53,215 bases of DNA, from the NCBI GenBank assembly GCA_905221605.1, contig CAJNDS010002838.1:146501-199715 (forward strand). The letters are read 5' to 3'. The position numbers and the translations under genes were made by a program. The notes below the pieces were generated by a model. That model had not been told where the DNA came from, did not search any database, and was given only the letters and a program-made list of their open reading frames with translations. The DNA comes from Symbiodinium natans. Its lineage: Eukaryota; Sar; Dinophyceae; Suessiales; Symbiodiniaceae. This document shows, in pieces, positions 13,566 to 25,720 of this stretch; the first letter of the stretch is position 1, and each line of letters opens with the position of its first letter.

Positions 13566-16543
13566 GTCTAAAGGGAGATTCCAGTTTGTCCTTGTGCCCG
13601 TACAACAGTCCCGACTTTGTGTGCTGCGATGTCCTGCACTGCCTGCCTTAAAACACACATTGAGGGCCTTCGTCAACAGTCTCAACATACGTCATCTCCA
13701 GCTAAGTGGCAACTGGAACTTCCGAGACGTCGAGCTGCAGCGCAGTCTCCGGCACAGACCGGGACCTTGGCTTACTCGAGCAGTTTCCTTTTGGCCACTG
13801 GAAAAAACTGATGACGCTTTTTGCCCGACTTAAACACTTACCTTGCAGCAGAAACAAAAAAGCGTAGTCTCAGGCACTTCGGCCTGCTCTTAAAGAAGCC
13901 ATTAGAAGCCCAAGCCCAAGACAACCCTGGACAGTCTCACGAGGTCTCACGTGCTGTCATGTGCTGCGGCGGCCTTCGGGTGCTGTCTGCGGCAACAGGG
14001 TGCCCCTGATTCTGGGGGCCGCTTGTGGCACGAGCAGCTGGCAGAGCCTGGAATCCAGGCGACAGTAAACTCAGAGGGCTTCCAGCAGAACCAGAATTGC
14101 ACGGAAATGTCGACAATATGCCAGATGCGGACAAAAGGCAGATACCTGCGGTTTGGAGCGCTCCGCCAATGGCCAAGCTGGAGGCCAAGTCGATGGCCGA
14201 ACCGTCACTGTGCTGCGAGGATCCTGGCAATGCTGGAACAAGCAACTCAGGTGAATTCAGGCACTTTTCTGTTGCGACAGGTTGCACCAATCGGTTGCAC
14301 CAATCTCTCTGACACATGAGGCTGTCACAGGCTCATCTGATCTCAGCCTCCCAGGCGCCCCGATAGACAATCTCGCAAGCTTCATCCTCCTGGCGTCGTG
14401 GTGCGGGAATCAGAGAGGCCAGCACAATCCAGCACAGCATCCAGCACAGCATGCACCCAATCCTGGCCCTCAGGTTGAGGCAACCGGCGACACGAGAGGC
14501 ACTCGAACCGAGGAGGCTGCGCCAGCGAACGATCCTGATGAGAGAGTACTCACGAGGCAGTTGTTCCACTGCCTTGCTTACTATTGCCGAGATGCTGAAA
14601 TCGCAAACTGGAACTCGATCTTCGCGGAAGGGTCCACATTAATAGGCACCGCAGTCGCCCAGCACGGAAACTTCTCAGGACCTGGAGGAATCACTGAGCG
14701 AACACACTGTCAACAGCATTGCGGTCGACGCATGCCGCTCGTTGGGGCTCAAACTTGTCTCCAACATTATCCCAGAGTTGATGTCCCACGTACCCCCAGC
14801 AGAGTGCGCGAGCACCAGGAACACAGCCTCAGATTAGCAGCTGCCAGCATGTGAGCACCCCATGACTTGGATCAGCTTTGAAGAACACACAACCCGCCGA
14901 GCAATGGCCAAGCACCATTGTCTAGCCTTGGCCTTTCACCCTTTCCTGCTTTGCGATGTCAAGAGCATAAGACCAGACACCCCAAGGCAGCTTCACGATT
15001 TAAGCCCCCGCTTGTCCCGTCCAGGTCCAGGGCGCTTCTTCTGGCGTGGTCTCAGGGCATTCCACCCTGAAGAGCGGATGGAGTTGAACTGCAGGGCCTA
15101 CACCCTGAAAGCTACCTAATTGACAAGGCAACAAGGCCAGCTGAGCTGCTCGAAAAACGCCATGACTGGGCCTGGCCTGAGCTTGTTCCATAGACGCATC
15201 TCTCCGCGTCACTAGACTGGGACAAGCAGAACAAGCATCTACCGCAGTAGTCTCTGAAGATCCACTTTGGACCTCTGAGAGTTTGCCATCTTATCGGTCC
15301 CAGGTGGCTTCTTAGATTCTAGATCGGGCCGAAGGCCACGATGAAAAGCTTGCCGACTTTCCTGCCAAGTCTCTTTGCGCCTGGAGCTCTCGCGCCCGTC
15401 CTCGGAGCCTGCAATTAATCGGATCTGGTGCTGGAAAACGCGCACGCCTACCACAATGACCATTCTCAACCAAGCGCAAGGCTGCTTTTAAGGATTGCGA
15501 TGCGCGACCCCGACGTCCCCGACAGGCAGTAGTTTCCTGCACGGCACGGCAGCCCCTTTGTAATCTAGCTGTCAACCACAGCTGACCCCGCCTGTCCGCA
15601 TGCAAGCTGAAGATTGGGATCTGAGTTTGCTCGACGCCCGACAATCGCCTCTTCGAGACTTGGACACGAGACTGAAAAGCAACATGGCACAAGAGGTCCT
15701 TTCCAGCAAACCCGACTACGACTTGGCTACGGAGCAAGCGAAGCTTTGCAGACTTGCAGATGCGCCTGAGGAAGCGAACGTGATTCTGCCGAGTGCGCTT
15801 CTGTGTCTGCAGGTGCAGAATCCCGATCGTCGCCCTCTGAGTCATCCTGGGCTCCCCCCGAATTCTCTGACAACCCAGGACTATGCGGCAAGCGACGCAC
15901 ACTTGTAGGTGGAGTGTCGCCACAAAGCATCTCACAGACTTATACACCAAGCTACATTCGAAATTGGGTTTGTGCGCCCAGCCCAGTCTCTACAGTCTCA
16001 CCATGTCTCTGTTCGGTCCAAGCCCAAGCCAAGGTTCTGGTGGAAGCCTTGATGCCGCAGAAGCCCGAAGGATAGGAGCCAGGGGCCTCTGTGACATAGG
16101 ATGAGTTTGACATTTGCAAGCCTTGAATTTGCAAAATGCAGCCTCCCCAGCCGATCGGCAAGCGTGAGATGTCTTGTGGCCTGATCCCAACCAGCAATAC
16201 AGCCACAAGCAGCCAAAGTAGCCAGCAGCAGAAGTCTTGTCAAGAGCACACTCTGTTCTTCACAGTAGGGTCCCAACCAACCCGTGCGAAGCCTTCCGGG
16301 ACATGCGGCTTGGTTGGATGTTCTCCCGCTGGCTCGAGTCACCTCTGGGGTGCGGCTTCTCTGCACGAAACTGAAGTGAGGTGTCCTGCCTGCACTGACT
16401 GGCGAGCCATCCGCGCGACGAGCGTTGCCTTGGCAAAGGGATCCCATAGGCCAGCAGGCCAGCCCGAGCCTAAATATATCCTAAATATGCCTAATTCTCC
16501 CAACCTCTGCAAGAGTGGAGGCTTGCAACCCATGAACTACTGA
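13566..16543. other. Unassigned stretch between two minus-strand genes
   Basis: It should contain the 5' end of the starch synthase gene and the 3' end of the repeat-protein gene, but neither could be placed. Coding-like but unrecognised segments occur at 13.95-14.32 kb (minus) and 15.6-15.93 kb. In the second, both strands are open: the plus reading is Asp/Glu-rich, the minus reading Ser/Asp-rich. No repeat of note was seen. Confidence 0.35.
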
Positions 16544-19376
16544 CTTTAGCGTCCTCTCTGGTTTTTGAAGCTGCCTTCTTCTCAGCCCTCAGTAATCCAA
16601 GCACCGAGAAACCAACTTCAGCAGCGATGGAAGGTGAACTCGGAGCATTGATTCCCCCGCTTTCGGTGAGACCCGTCGCATTGGCCCGGGGCAAAGCTCC
16701 ACCATCAGGAATGTAACGCATGGCGGCCTCTGGTGAGTTCACAGCTTGGCTCAGCGGCGCATGCTCTCCACGACTGAACGTGTCCATGTGAACGACAGCA
16801 GACGGAGCAGAGATCGGTTGGCTTACCGCATGGCGGATTGCATTCCGCATGGGATCCGGAACAACTTGATCTGGCAAGCGCTCTGTCTCGTTGTCCTGCT
16901 CTCCATGCGCAGCTGTCTGGGCGCTGTACACGTAACTGTTGGCTCTGTCCAAGCTGGTGACAGCGTCAGCTTGCGGAGGGTTGGCCTTTGGCGTGGGCAT
17001 GCTAGAGCCCACCGCTGTTGGCGGTGGCGTGACAGGATCAGCCTCCTCCGCAATGTCCCTGCCACCGATGCCCTCAGTGCCCAGTGCAGCCTCGTCAATC
17101 AAGAGACCAAAGTGACCCACGTCGTCAATGCGGGCGGTGGCAGATGGAGCCGACTTCGTGTATAGATTCACCTGATCATCTGCAGCACGAGACGCAATGC
17201 CAGCACGTTTCGGGGGCGAGCTCGAAAAGCTGACGCGACCAGAAGCACGGCTTTCTGTCGGAGCCCTTCCTGCATGATCGATGGCGCTCTGCATTTGGCC
17301 AGTGGCAACATGACCTGGCAAACGTTCCAGGTCATTTCTACAGCTCTTCTGCTCGGTGGGAGCGGCAGCCGTCGGCATCATCACCGCCTCCGGCCGGGGC
17401 ATGCTGGCGCCCACAGCTGTTTGCGGCTGTGGACCAGCCCGTGTAAAGTCTGCACCGCTGGTGCCCAAGGAAGCTCCATCCATCAAGACACCCACATCGG
17501 CGGCAATGTGGATGCCAGCAGATGGGGCCGATATGTTTCGGAGGTCGTGCGCAGCACGAGACGCAACACCTGCACGTTGCGGGGGCGAGCTGACAAAGCT
17601 GGCATGGTGCAGCGGCGACGGTGACAAAGAAGCACGGCTGTCTGAGGAAGCGCTTACTGGGTGATTGATGGTGTTCTGCACGGGGTCAATAGCAACATGA
17701 TCTGGCAAGCTCTCCATGTCATTGTCCATTTGGGCTCTAGGCACCAATCCGCAGCTCTTCTGGTTGGTGGGAGCGCTGGCCGCCGTCGGCATCATCGCCG
17801 CCTCCGGCAGTGGCATGCTGGCGCCCACAGCTGTTTGCAGGGGATCACCAGCCCGTGTAAAGTCTTCCCGCTCGCTGGTGCCCAGGGAAGCTCTTTCCAT
17901 CAAGACACCCGCATCGGCAACGTGGATGGCAGCAGACGGGGCCGAATGTTTTCGGTGGTCGTCTGAAGCACGAAATGCAACAGCGGCACGTTGCGGGGGT
18001 GAGCGCACACTCCTCGACGAAGTGCTTATGGGGTGATTGATGGTGTTCTGCACTGGGCCAGTGACAACATGCCCTGGCAAGCGCTCCATGTCATTGCCCC
18101 TTTGGGATCTGGGCACCACTGGGCAGCTCTTCTGGCCGCAAGGAGCGCCGGCCGCCATCGGCATCATCGCCGCCTCCGGCAGTGGCATGCTGGCGCCCAC
18201 AGCTGTTTGCGGAAGATCACCAGCCCGTGTAAAGTCTTCCCGCTCGCTAGTGCCCAGGGAAGCTCTTTCCATCAAGACACCCGCATCGGCAACATGGATG
18301 GCAGCAGATGGGGCCGAATGTTTTCGGTGGTCGTCTGAAGCACGAAATGCAACAGCGGCACGTTGCGGGGGTGAGCGCACACTCCTCGACGAAGTGCTTA
18401 TGGGGTGATTGATGGTGTTCTGCACTGGACCAGTGACAACATGCCCTGGCAAGCGCTCCATGTCATTGCCCCTTTGGGATCTGGGCACCACTGGGCAGCT
18501 CTTCTGGCCGCAAGGAGCGCCGGCCGCCGTCGGCATCATCGCCGCCTCCGGCAGTGGCATGCTGGCGCCCACAGCTGTTTGCGGGGGATCACCAGCCCGT
18601 GTAAAGTCTTCCCGCTCGCTGGTGCCCAGGGAATCTCCACCCACCAAGACACCCGCACTGGCAACGTGGATGGCAGCGGATGTGGCCGAATTGGCTCGGG
18701 GGTCGCCGGCAGGAAGGGGTGCAACACCGGCAAGTTGTGGGGACGAGCCCTTGAAGCTGGCACGGTGTGTCGATTCTGCTGCCGTCGTCATTGCCAAAGC
18801 CTTTGGTGCTGGCACTGGTGTTGACGGCGGAATGGCGGCTGCTGAACGATCGTTCATAATAAAGTCAGCTCGTCGACCGTCATATGAGTCATTCACCACG
18901 CGGTCCTCCCAGGAGCTATATGCAAACTTGCCACCTTGGGCGGTGCTGCACTGGCCGGTCGGGGCTGCCGGAGCGTTTGCTGCATGTGTCGTAGCCGCAC
19001 TGGAGCTGGGTCGCTGAGGCCTGCGGGCTGCGCGGAGCTCGTTGTTGACACTGCTGGCCCGAGTTGGGGTCTCTTCTTGGTTGGTGGCACTGGTCTGCAC
19101 AGGTGCGTCATACGGCTGATGCTGGCCGCCTTTGGCAGACCCTTTGCCTGTGTTCTGGTATCTTCCTGGCTGAGCCCTATTCACTCTCAATCTCGGATTG
19201 TCGTCGTCAAAGTCCATATCAGAGTCTGAAGCAGCATCCCTCTGAAACACAGAGGTTGCATCGTTCACCGTCTTGGACCTTAGTTCTCCCAGGCGCCCAC
19301 ACGGGTGCATGGGCTGTCCAAAAGAAATCGAAGGCCCAGTCGCTGCCAAGGCACCCACGAGCCCTCTTCTGGCCAT
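16544..19376 (-). CDS. Large Ala/Ser/Pro-rich repeat protein, unknown function
   Basis: A single open frame of about 940 codons, far longer than chance. It starts at ATG 19376 (MARRGLVGALAATGPS) and reads to a possible GTCAGT donor at 16544 after TREDAK; without that splice it ends at a stop at 16491. A TTTCAG acceptor-like site near residue 45 suggests a short intron may lie near the N-terminus. The protein is rich in Ala, Ser, Pro and Arg and poor in hydrophobic segments. It contains tandem units of about 124 residues that recur with words such as HPISTSS, SPPQRAAVAF, SAAIHVADAGVLM, DFTRAGD and TAVGASMPLPEAAMMP. No known domain was recognised. It is probably intrinsically disordered, possibly a scaffold or surface protein, but that is a guess. 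Confidence 0.65.
17274..18776 (-). repeat. 372-bp in-frame tandem repeats within the repeat protein
   Basis: Equivalent positions recur at 18405, 18033 and 17661, exactly 372 bp apart. A fourth, more diverged unit starts at 17274, with a 387-bp spacing. The middle units are nearly identical at DNA level over long stretches, so at least one duplication is recent. The outer copies are degenerate, and a fifth trace is visible near 16.9 kb. All spacings are multiples of three. Confidence 0.93.
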
Positions 19377-22300
19377 GACGATTCAGGTCAACACTGGCAG
19401 TGGGTACGGACGTGCCAGAAGCTCGCACACCTGCCTGCTAGGGGTTTAAACTTGCGTTGCACAAAGAGGCACAAGACTCACACGAACGTGATACATGGCA
19501 TGAAAAACAGAAGAGGACATAAACTTGCAAGCAGAACAGCTCAGCTTACACATCAAGCTCCAAAGTACCTGCTAGACTCTCGGCCATCCCGAACCAGTGG
19601 GAGGTCGCGTCTAGGGACCATGAGCGACACTCCTTAAAGAATCCCGCAACTTTATGCACGTTCCAAAATGACAGGGACATGGCTGCCCTGCCTCTGAATA
19701 CATCAACAACATCTGCGACGGGCGAATCGTCACGGTGGCTTTTGGGTCCTCACAACGCTCTGCTCGTAACGCTTGGCCAGCCCGACAGACCTGCAAGCGG
19801 CTTCGTCCTCCCAGCTTGCACGAAAGACCATCTCCAGCTGCTGGCCATCCTGCCCCGAGCACACTTCGCCCACAACATCCCACAACAGAGCCCATCCACC
19901 CTCATGACTTGTCACCATGGCTACTCCCCCTCATCGGCAATCCTTTCCCCTCATAGGCCGACACTGCAGTCGGCGGTGATATGGGAGGCCCTCCCAGCGT
20001 ACGGAACTCAGGGAGCGATCCTTAGCAGGAGCTTACATGGTCGATGATGGCCGATGGCCTAAGCCTTAAGCTTACTGCCCAGGAAGCAGACACACGTTCA
20101 TTTTTAGCATGCCAAGGCATCTTGCAGATGCTTGTGAGCAAAGGTAGAACATAAAGGCAGAGGACACCAACTGTGGACTGCGCCACACAAGTGCTCCCGG
20201 TAAGAGATGCCAACTGCAGGCCATGCCACCCAACTTCATTTTCTCAGAGGCGTGCAGTTGCTTCGGCTCCCGAAGGAGCAAATGCGTCCAGCTTGAGTTT
20301 TGAAGCAAAGAATTATATGGGGCCAGAAACGGGGGCCTCTTCCCTGGTTGTGAAAAAGAACTTGTTACATCGCACCATGTACAGGTACGCACACACACAC
20401 ACAAGGGCAAGAGAGAAGAAGCGTGACGGGACCCAAGCCGAGCCAGGAAGATGCAAGAAAAGAGACAGAGAGGAAGGGAGAGAGAGAGAGAGGGACAGAG
20501 GAGACAGAGTGCGAGCTGGACCGATGACCCCTTGCCAACAATGACAACGAAGGGAGCGCTAACCAACACTACAAGCAACGGGAGACGCCAGGGAACACCA
20601 ACAAAAGGCGCCAGAAGTGCACATGCCCATGTCCCCTGCAAAATCATGAAAACGAAGGAAGTGCTAGACACTAGACAGGCACCAGAAGACAACAGGGAAC
20701 AAAGCAGGAACATCAAGCGCGGGCTCGGGCACATGCCCCTGTGATCTGGCCCCATGTCGGGCAAACCAGAACTGCAACACAGTTTGGCTCCAGTCATTGA
20801 CAATCTCCGATTCCACTCCGCCAAGGACAATGTACAGCGCCCTAAACAGCACAAACTGGTGAGTTGACGTTTTGAGCCCCCAAGTTGTCACTGCGTGACC
20901 CATCGGCGACTCGTGCAGGTGCGTTTACACGAACATTGAAGAGCGTCTTCGTTGGCGCCGGACTCTTCAATGTTATCTGTGCCCCCTGCACATTACAAAC
21001 AATTCAAACTTTCGTTCTCCCTCGCTCCCTCGTGCAAGTCGGGAGTGGCGACACACACCCACGCCACACGGGTGGCCACAAACGATCACAAACGCACAGT
21101 CCATCACATGCCAAGACACGGAAATGGCAAACTGGAAGTCGGCCGGCATGCCGTCGAGGACCACTGGACTCGCGGTGTACCACCATGGAAACCTCACTGG
21201 ACCTCAACATCCGCTTCCGAGTGGCTACCAGAAGCTCAAAAGCAAGAGGGGTACTTCTACGTCCTACGTACTTCTTGGATTGCTCTGGGCAGCGGGCTGG
21301 TCTCCAGCATTATCCCCTGGTAGGTATCCCAGCATCCCAGTGCCGCGCTCGAGCCGACCAAAAAGACAACCTGCAGGCTGCCAACTCCGTCAGTTCCGTC
21401 ATGCATCCAGCTGCAATGCCTATTCCAACATGCTCAAACAGGATGCACCTCCTCTGGTGCAGTGCAGGAGCATTCTAGCCTGAGCCCGAAAACTGTCAAA
21501 TAGAGGCACGAGCATCACGAGGAAGGGCTTGCAGCCACGTGGCTCAAAGAAAGCAATCATGAAGCCACATCTCACACGGCCATGGCACACACGACATCGG
21601 CCACGGATGATTAAAGCGTTTGTTCTGCCCCACTGTGGGCTGGGTAAGGCTTCAACATTCGCGGGGGGATGCACTGAAGGGCATAGTGGAAACTGCACAA
21701 GATAGAGCAGCTTCGCTCAGCGAGCGGACCAGGGATGTCAAGTGCGAAACGGCTCGTGTCATGCAGATGTCGTCGTCTCCTGGATGCTGGCTTTGTGGAA
21801 CGGCTGCGTTGCGCTTCTGTGCGCAGAATCCAAACTCAAGCGATCCACACAGCCTTGCAACCAAACCTTCCCGAACTCAAGAGATGACTCAACGATCCAA
21901 ACATTGAAAAGGGCGACCATGGAGAAACCATGGCGGCCTCGGCCAATGCTGCACGGACCTGCGGATTTTGCGTTAGAAGCAGTCACGGTCTTTGTGGTGA
22001 AATCAATGTCCACACACCATACTGGTGGGCTCTTCGTAAACCTTACATGGCCTTTAACAGTTTTGTGGCACCTGCATAGCTGCTAGCTGGACGGTCGCGG
22101 ATGGCTTCTCCGATCGCAACACAGCCGGCCTGCAATGCTCCCCCGAGACCGTGGAACGCGTGGAGGTGCTGCCTTATGCGATAAACCCCAGAAGGGACAA
22201 AAGGATCCGTCGCAGCAGACTGGGTAACGTTCAAGTGCCGAAAGCTGTCGACGTCTACATGACCACATGTATCTGCCCATCTGACAGCACTTGCACAGCG

Positions 22301-23028
22301 AGGTTGTACTTCTGGGCACTGGGACCGAACCATCGGATCGAAGTCGCTCCTGCATGATCTGCTAGACAGCATCATGTCGAGATCTAGAGGTGCAAATCCC
22401 TTGCTCCGTCCCCAAGCCAAGCTTGGGCCTCCTCAGCCAAGGCGTGGCTGAGAGCAGCTGCACGATCTCACGCTCGACCTTGCTCAGAACTCTTACACTT
22501 CTGCCAGGTTCTCCCAAAACCTACCGAGCATCTACTGCACAGCGTGCGCACCGACCAGCATCGACTATTATGATAATATGATATGGCACTCCGCTAGGCA
22601 CCCCATCCCGGCAAAGGCGACCCGGCACGTGCACTTCTGAGCAAGTCTTGCAGCTCCTTTTCTCCTTCTCTCCAAGGTTCCTGCAGGGAACTCTGCGTCC
22701 CGCGGCGAGGTGTTAAGCTCGGATAGTCCAGCTACCAGGCGTCGAGGTGCCACAGTTCCAAACTTTCAGTTCTTTGCACAGCCCTCGCAGAGTGTACTGA
22801 GCACAAACTCCGACAGGCATGCGGCTTACCTACTGTGATGAGTCACATGAGCTCGTCACGAGCTGGCAAAACTGAACCGCAAGATGGTTGCAAAAATTGT
22901 TGCCCCTCCCGGTTGCAGGCACCAGAGGAGAAAGGGTGCACTCGTCACTCCCTGTTCCCAACGCATGGTGGGGCACTGATCGTCTCGTCATGCTTGCCAC
23001 GCAATGCCACGCAATGCCACGGAGACGA
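19377..23028. other. Unassigned 3.6-kb stretch
   Basis: No gene was recognised. An AG-rich simple tract lies at 20458-20510. Coding-like minus-strand segments occur at 19.68-19.80 kb, 21.92-22.01 kb (FTTKTVTASNAKSAGPCS) and 22.10-22.21 kb (GVYRIRQHLHAFHGLGG). They could be exons of unidentified genes, since the neighbouring genes also read minus. A short GCAATGCCAC repeat sits near 23000. Confidence 0.35.
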
Positions 23029-23541
23029 TCAAGCAACATCTAGGCAGATGAACGAGTCAGTCAGTGCATCCTGACAGCAGAGGCTCGAAACTGCCACCAG
23101 AGCCAAACGACCTGCTAGAAGATCTGACTTGGCTGCACATTCTCTGCAGGGGTCTACATGGACCCGCTGTCGCCATCCAAGCTTGCGTGAGAAAAGCTCG
23201 CACACTGCAAGAAACTCAGCAACACAGCCCTGCAGCACTTGTGGCATGTCTGCCCAAACCGCAAAGTTTTGCGAGAAATGCTGGCAGCCAAGCTCGTAAG
23301 CACATGCCACCATACACATCCGGCCATGAACTACAGAAGCTGCTCTGCGGCGGCTTTTGAAGAGTGCGACATCGCCATCAGCTGAGATCTCCAGCGGGTC
23401 CCAAAAACTCACGTGTGTTGGATGGACGCCCAGAGTGACGCCCAGACCTGCCGGTCTCCGGGCTTTAGCTGCTCGGCGAACCTGGCACTTTTCATGGATC
23501 TGACGCATCTGACAATGGCAGCCATGGCAGCCATCATGCAT
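23029..23541 (-). CDS. Divergent light-harvesting-complex (LHC) family protein, partial
   Basis: An open minus-strand frame carries the order of a dinoflagellate chlorophyll a-c/peridinin LHC protein. FWDPLEISADGDVALFK is followed by RRRAASVVHGRMCMVA (first membrane helix), then ADMPQVLQ leading into a second helix with VAEFLAVCELF, then DLLAGRLALVAV..QDALT (third helix), ending in a stop. The canonical motifs are ELKHGR and ELANGR. Here the first-helix Glu is Ser, and the third-helix Glu-x-x-Asn is Asp-x-x-Ala, so the usual chlorophyll ligands are changed. The inter-helix loops are also short. It lies alone among minus-strand genes, and N-terminal plastid-targeting exons were not found. It may be a non-canonical paralogue, a decayed copy, or a gene with small unrecognised introns. 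Confidence 0.7.
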   Translation of the reverse strand: MHDGCHGCHCQMRQIHEKCQVRRAAKARRPAGLGVTLGVHPTHVSFWDPLEISADGDVALFKSRRRAASVVHGRMCMVACAYELGCQHFSQNFAVWADMPQVLQGCVAEFLAVCELFSRKLGWRQRVHVDPCRECAAKSDLLAGRLALVAVSSLCCQDALTDSFICLDVA

Positions 23542-24723
23542 TTCGAAACTGGCTCAGCTGCCCCAGCCTGCATCCCTCCGAAGGCCAGGACACCAAGGAC
23601 TGCGCAGGCATGCCCACCTCGTGGGAACAACAGTGGAAGGCCACTCTCTTTCAGTTAACTCGTGTTTAATTATGTTGCGCAGTGCCCCGCCTGATGGTGC
23701 TGTGGGTGGGCCGCCTGTGCTCCAGACGCAATGCCAAATGCGCCAATGTGTCTTCGGGAATGTCGGTGCGACATAGGGCGGTCCGAAGGCCGAGGACAGC
23801 ATGGCGAAGAGAACTCCACGTCTACGAGACTAGAGACTAGCGGAGTGGAGTGGCAAGGTCGGAAACTTGGTCTTTCAGACACAGTGGCTGGTGAGAAGCG
23901 GAGAGCATGAGCAGAGCTGTGGGTTTTTCAGCGAAACAGAAACAGTGAACTGCCAGCTCTCCCTTGAGCATCAATCCAGCCGTAGCGACAATAGCGACAT
24001 CAATGAACCTCATGGACTTCCAAGTGGGTCTGCAAACTATGTTGCAGTTGCTCTTCCCGTTCGCACTCTGTCGTCTCTTCAACATAAAGTCTATTGCAGC
24101 ACATTGTCTGCTTCTGGCATCACTGGGGGCACTATGATGCCAGGTCCATCAGCCAGCAAGAAGCTCAGCTTCAGGAACTTTTGCCGGGAAAAAAGATTAA
24201 GCGATAAGAAACAACAAGCCGATCAGCGAGCTGGACATGGAGGGCGCGTGGGAACGAGGGAGCCTGCCACAAGGCCCGAATGCAAAAACAGAGAGATTAG
24301 CTGTTCGACGTGAAACAAAGACACGCCTGGCAACTGTTCATACTTGGCCGGCTGGGTCTGACCTTGATGCACACGCGTTCAACTCTGTGGCATCCTTGAT
24401 TGCGCTGATTGCGTAGAACCGCCGGGACACCTGTGTCCGGATTATAGGTTTTGCATGCCCATGCTGCTGCCGAGGCTGACGCGGGAGTTCCAGCCGGTCC
24501 TTCCAGCGAGACAAAAACAGAGGAGCTCACCACATGAAACCGTTGCCATCCGTTGCCGCCAGTCACTGTCACGGCATCTGTCCTTGCCGAGCAATGGTGC
24601 CTGCGAACAGGAACACTCTGTAGAAAAGACTTCACACGACTTTACATGCAAAATTGGTTTGAATCGCGAAAATACTTGCAGCCGCGTCTAGAATGCCTAA
24701 GCTTCAAAGATGCACCATTTACC

Positions 24724-24764
24724 AAATCTGCCGAAATCTGCCGAAATCTGCCGAAATCTGCCGA
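24724..24764. repeat. 10-bp tandem repeat (AAATCTGCCG)x4
   Basis: Four near-perfect copies of a 10-bp unit. It sits in otherwise unassigned sequence. Confidence 0.93.
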
Positions 24765-24859
24765 GTGCAGCCCACGGTGCCCGCAACGAGTTAGGGCTTG
24801 AGGATACCGCTGTCGGCGCCGGATGAGGTCGTGGCGAGCCTTGCAAGGTCAAACATCAC

Positions 24860-24893
24860 TCAAATGTCTCAAAATGTCTCAAAATGTCTCAAA
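24860..24893. repeat. 11-bp tandem repeat (TCAAAATGTC)x3
   Basis: Three copies of an 11-bp unit, CAAAATGTCT in the core. The same kind of short-period slippage product recurs in several introns of this window. Confidence 0.88.
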
Positions 24894-25407
24894 CCTGCTT
24901 CGGTCCTAGGGCTGCTGCTGGCAGCGCTTCGCTGCCCAGGTCGGAGACCTCGGGCACGACTGTACGCCATTGTGCTCTGTACCCAAAATGGTTTTGGATT
25001 TGAGGCCAAAGGCTACGAGTGGTTGCAGTGCGTTCAACGCGATCGCTTTCGTCCTCGATATTCTCCTCTGTCGAGTATCAATATGCACGCATGGAGCACG
25101 TCAACTATACACTGGCACGGCCTGGATTAACTTTTCGATGACATCCTCCAACGTGATGATGCCCTTCATGTGGACATCCTCGGGAACGAGTCCGAGGGAG
25201 CAGGCAGAGTTGTAATGCCGGCCTGCTCCGGCCAAGACGCTGGGGGGACAGGTGTGCCATCGTGCCAAGACTTCTTCACAGCCTCACAGCGATCTGGAAC
25301 CACATTAGGGTTTGCTTCTCATTCCCAGCTTGGGGCAATGATCTATGGCCTACGGAAACGATCAGACCTCCGGGTTGCTGGTGACCAGTCCCAGGTGGCA
25401 CTTCTCC

Positions 25408-25720
25408 TCCTTTCAAACACACGCATCACATCTGCATGCATGGTTTCGCTTATGGGGGAAAGCTAACCGACTCGCTGTTTGTCTTCACGTGTGCGACGGC
25501 CGCCAGCCCGCCCCCCATCCGCCCCTTTAGCTGTTGATAAATCAACCAGACACCAAAGAGATTTGTAAACGAGCTCTTTTCAAACACGCGCATCACAACC
25601 GCATACATGGTTGCACTCATGGACGCAAGCTAGACGCTCGTCTTCGCGCGTGCAACGTGCCAGGATGCCAGCCCGCCCCCGCCGCCCCTGTAGCTGTTGA
25701 TTCATCAACCTGACACCAAG
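25408..25720. repeat. Diverged tandem duplication, period about 165 bp
   Basis: Copy one (25408-25558) and copy two (25575-25720) share, in the same order, TTTCAAACAC, GCATCACA, CATGGTT, CCAGCCCGCC, TAGCTGTTGAT and GACACCAA. They differ by scattered substitutions and small indels, so the duplication is not recent. No coding content was recognised. Confidence 0.85.

Noticed and set aside
17356-18824. Plus-strand ORFs repeating every 372 bp
   Set aside because: They are antisense shadows of the minus-strand repeat protein, shorter and interrupted, and only mirror its periodicity.
20072-20854. 260-codon hydrophobic minus-strand ORF
   Set aside because: It runs through an AG-rich simple tract, is Leu/Ser/Cys-biased and shows no family motif. 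It is probably non-coding.
24724-25720. Short regularly repeated units as a CRISPR array
   Set aside because: Units are contiguous or too few, with no unique spacers, and the DNA is eukaryotic.
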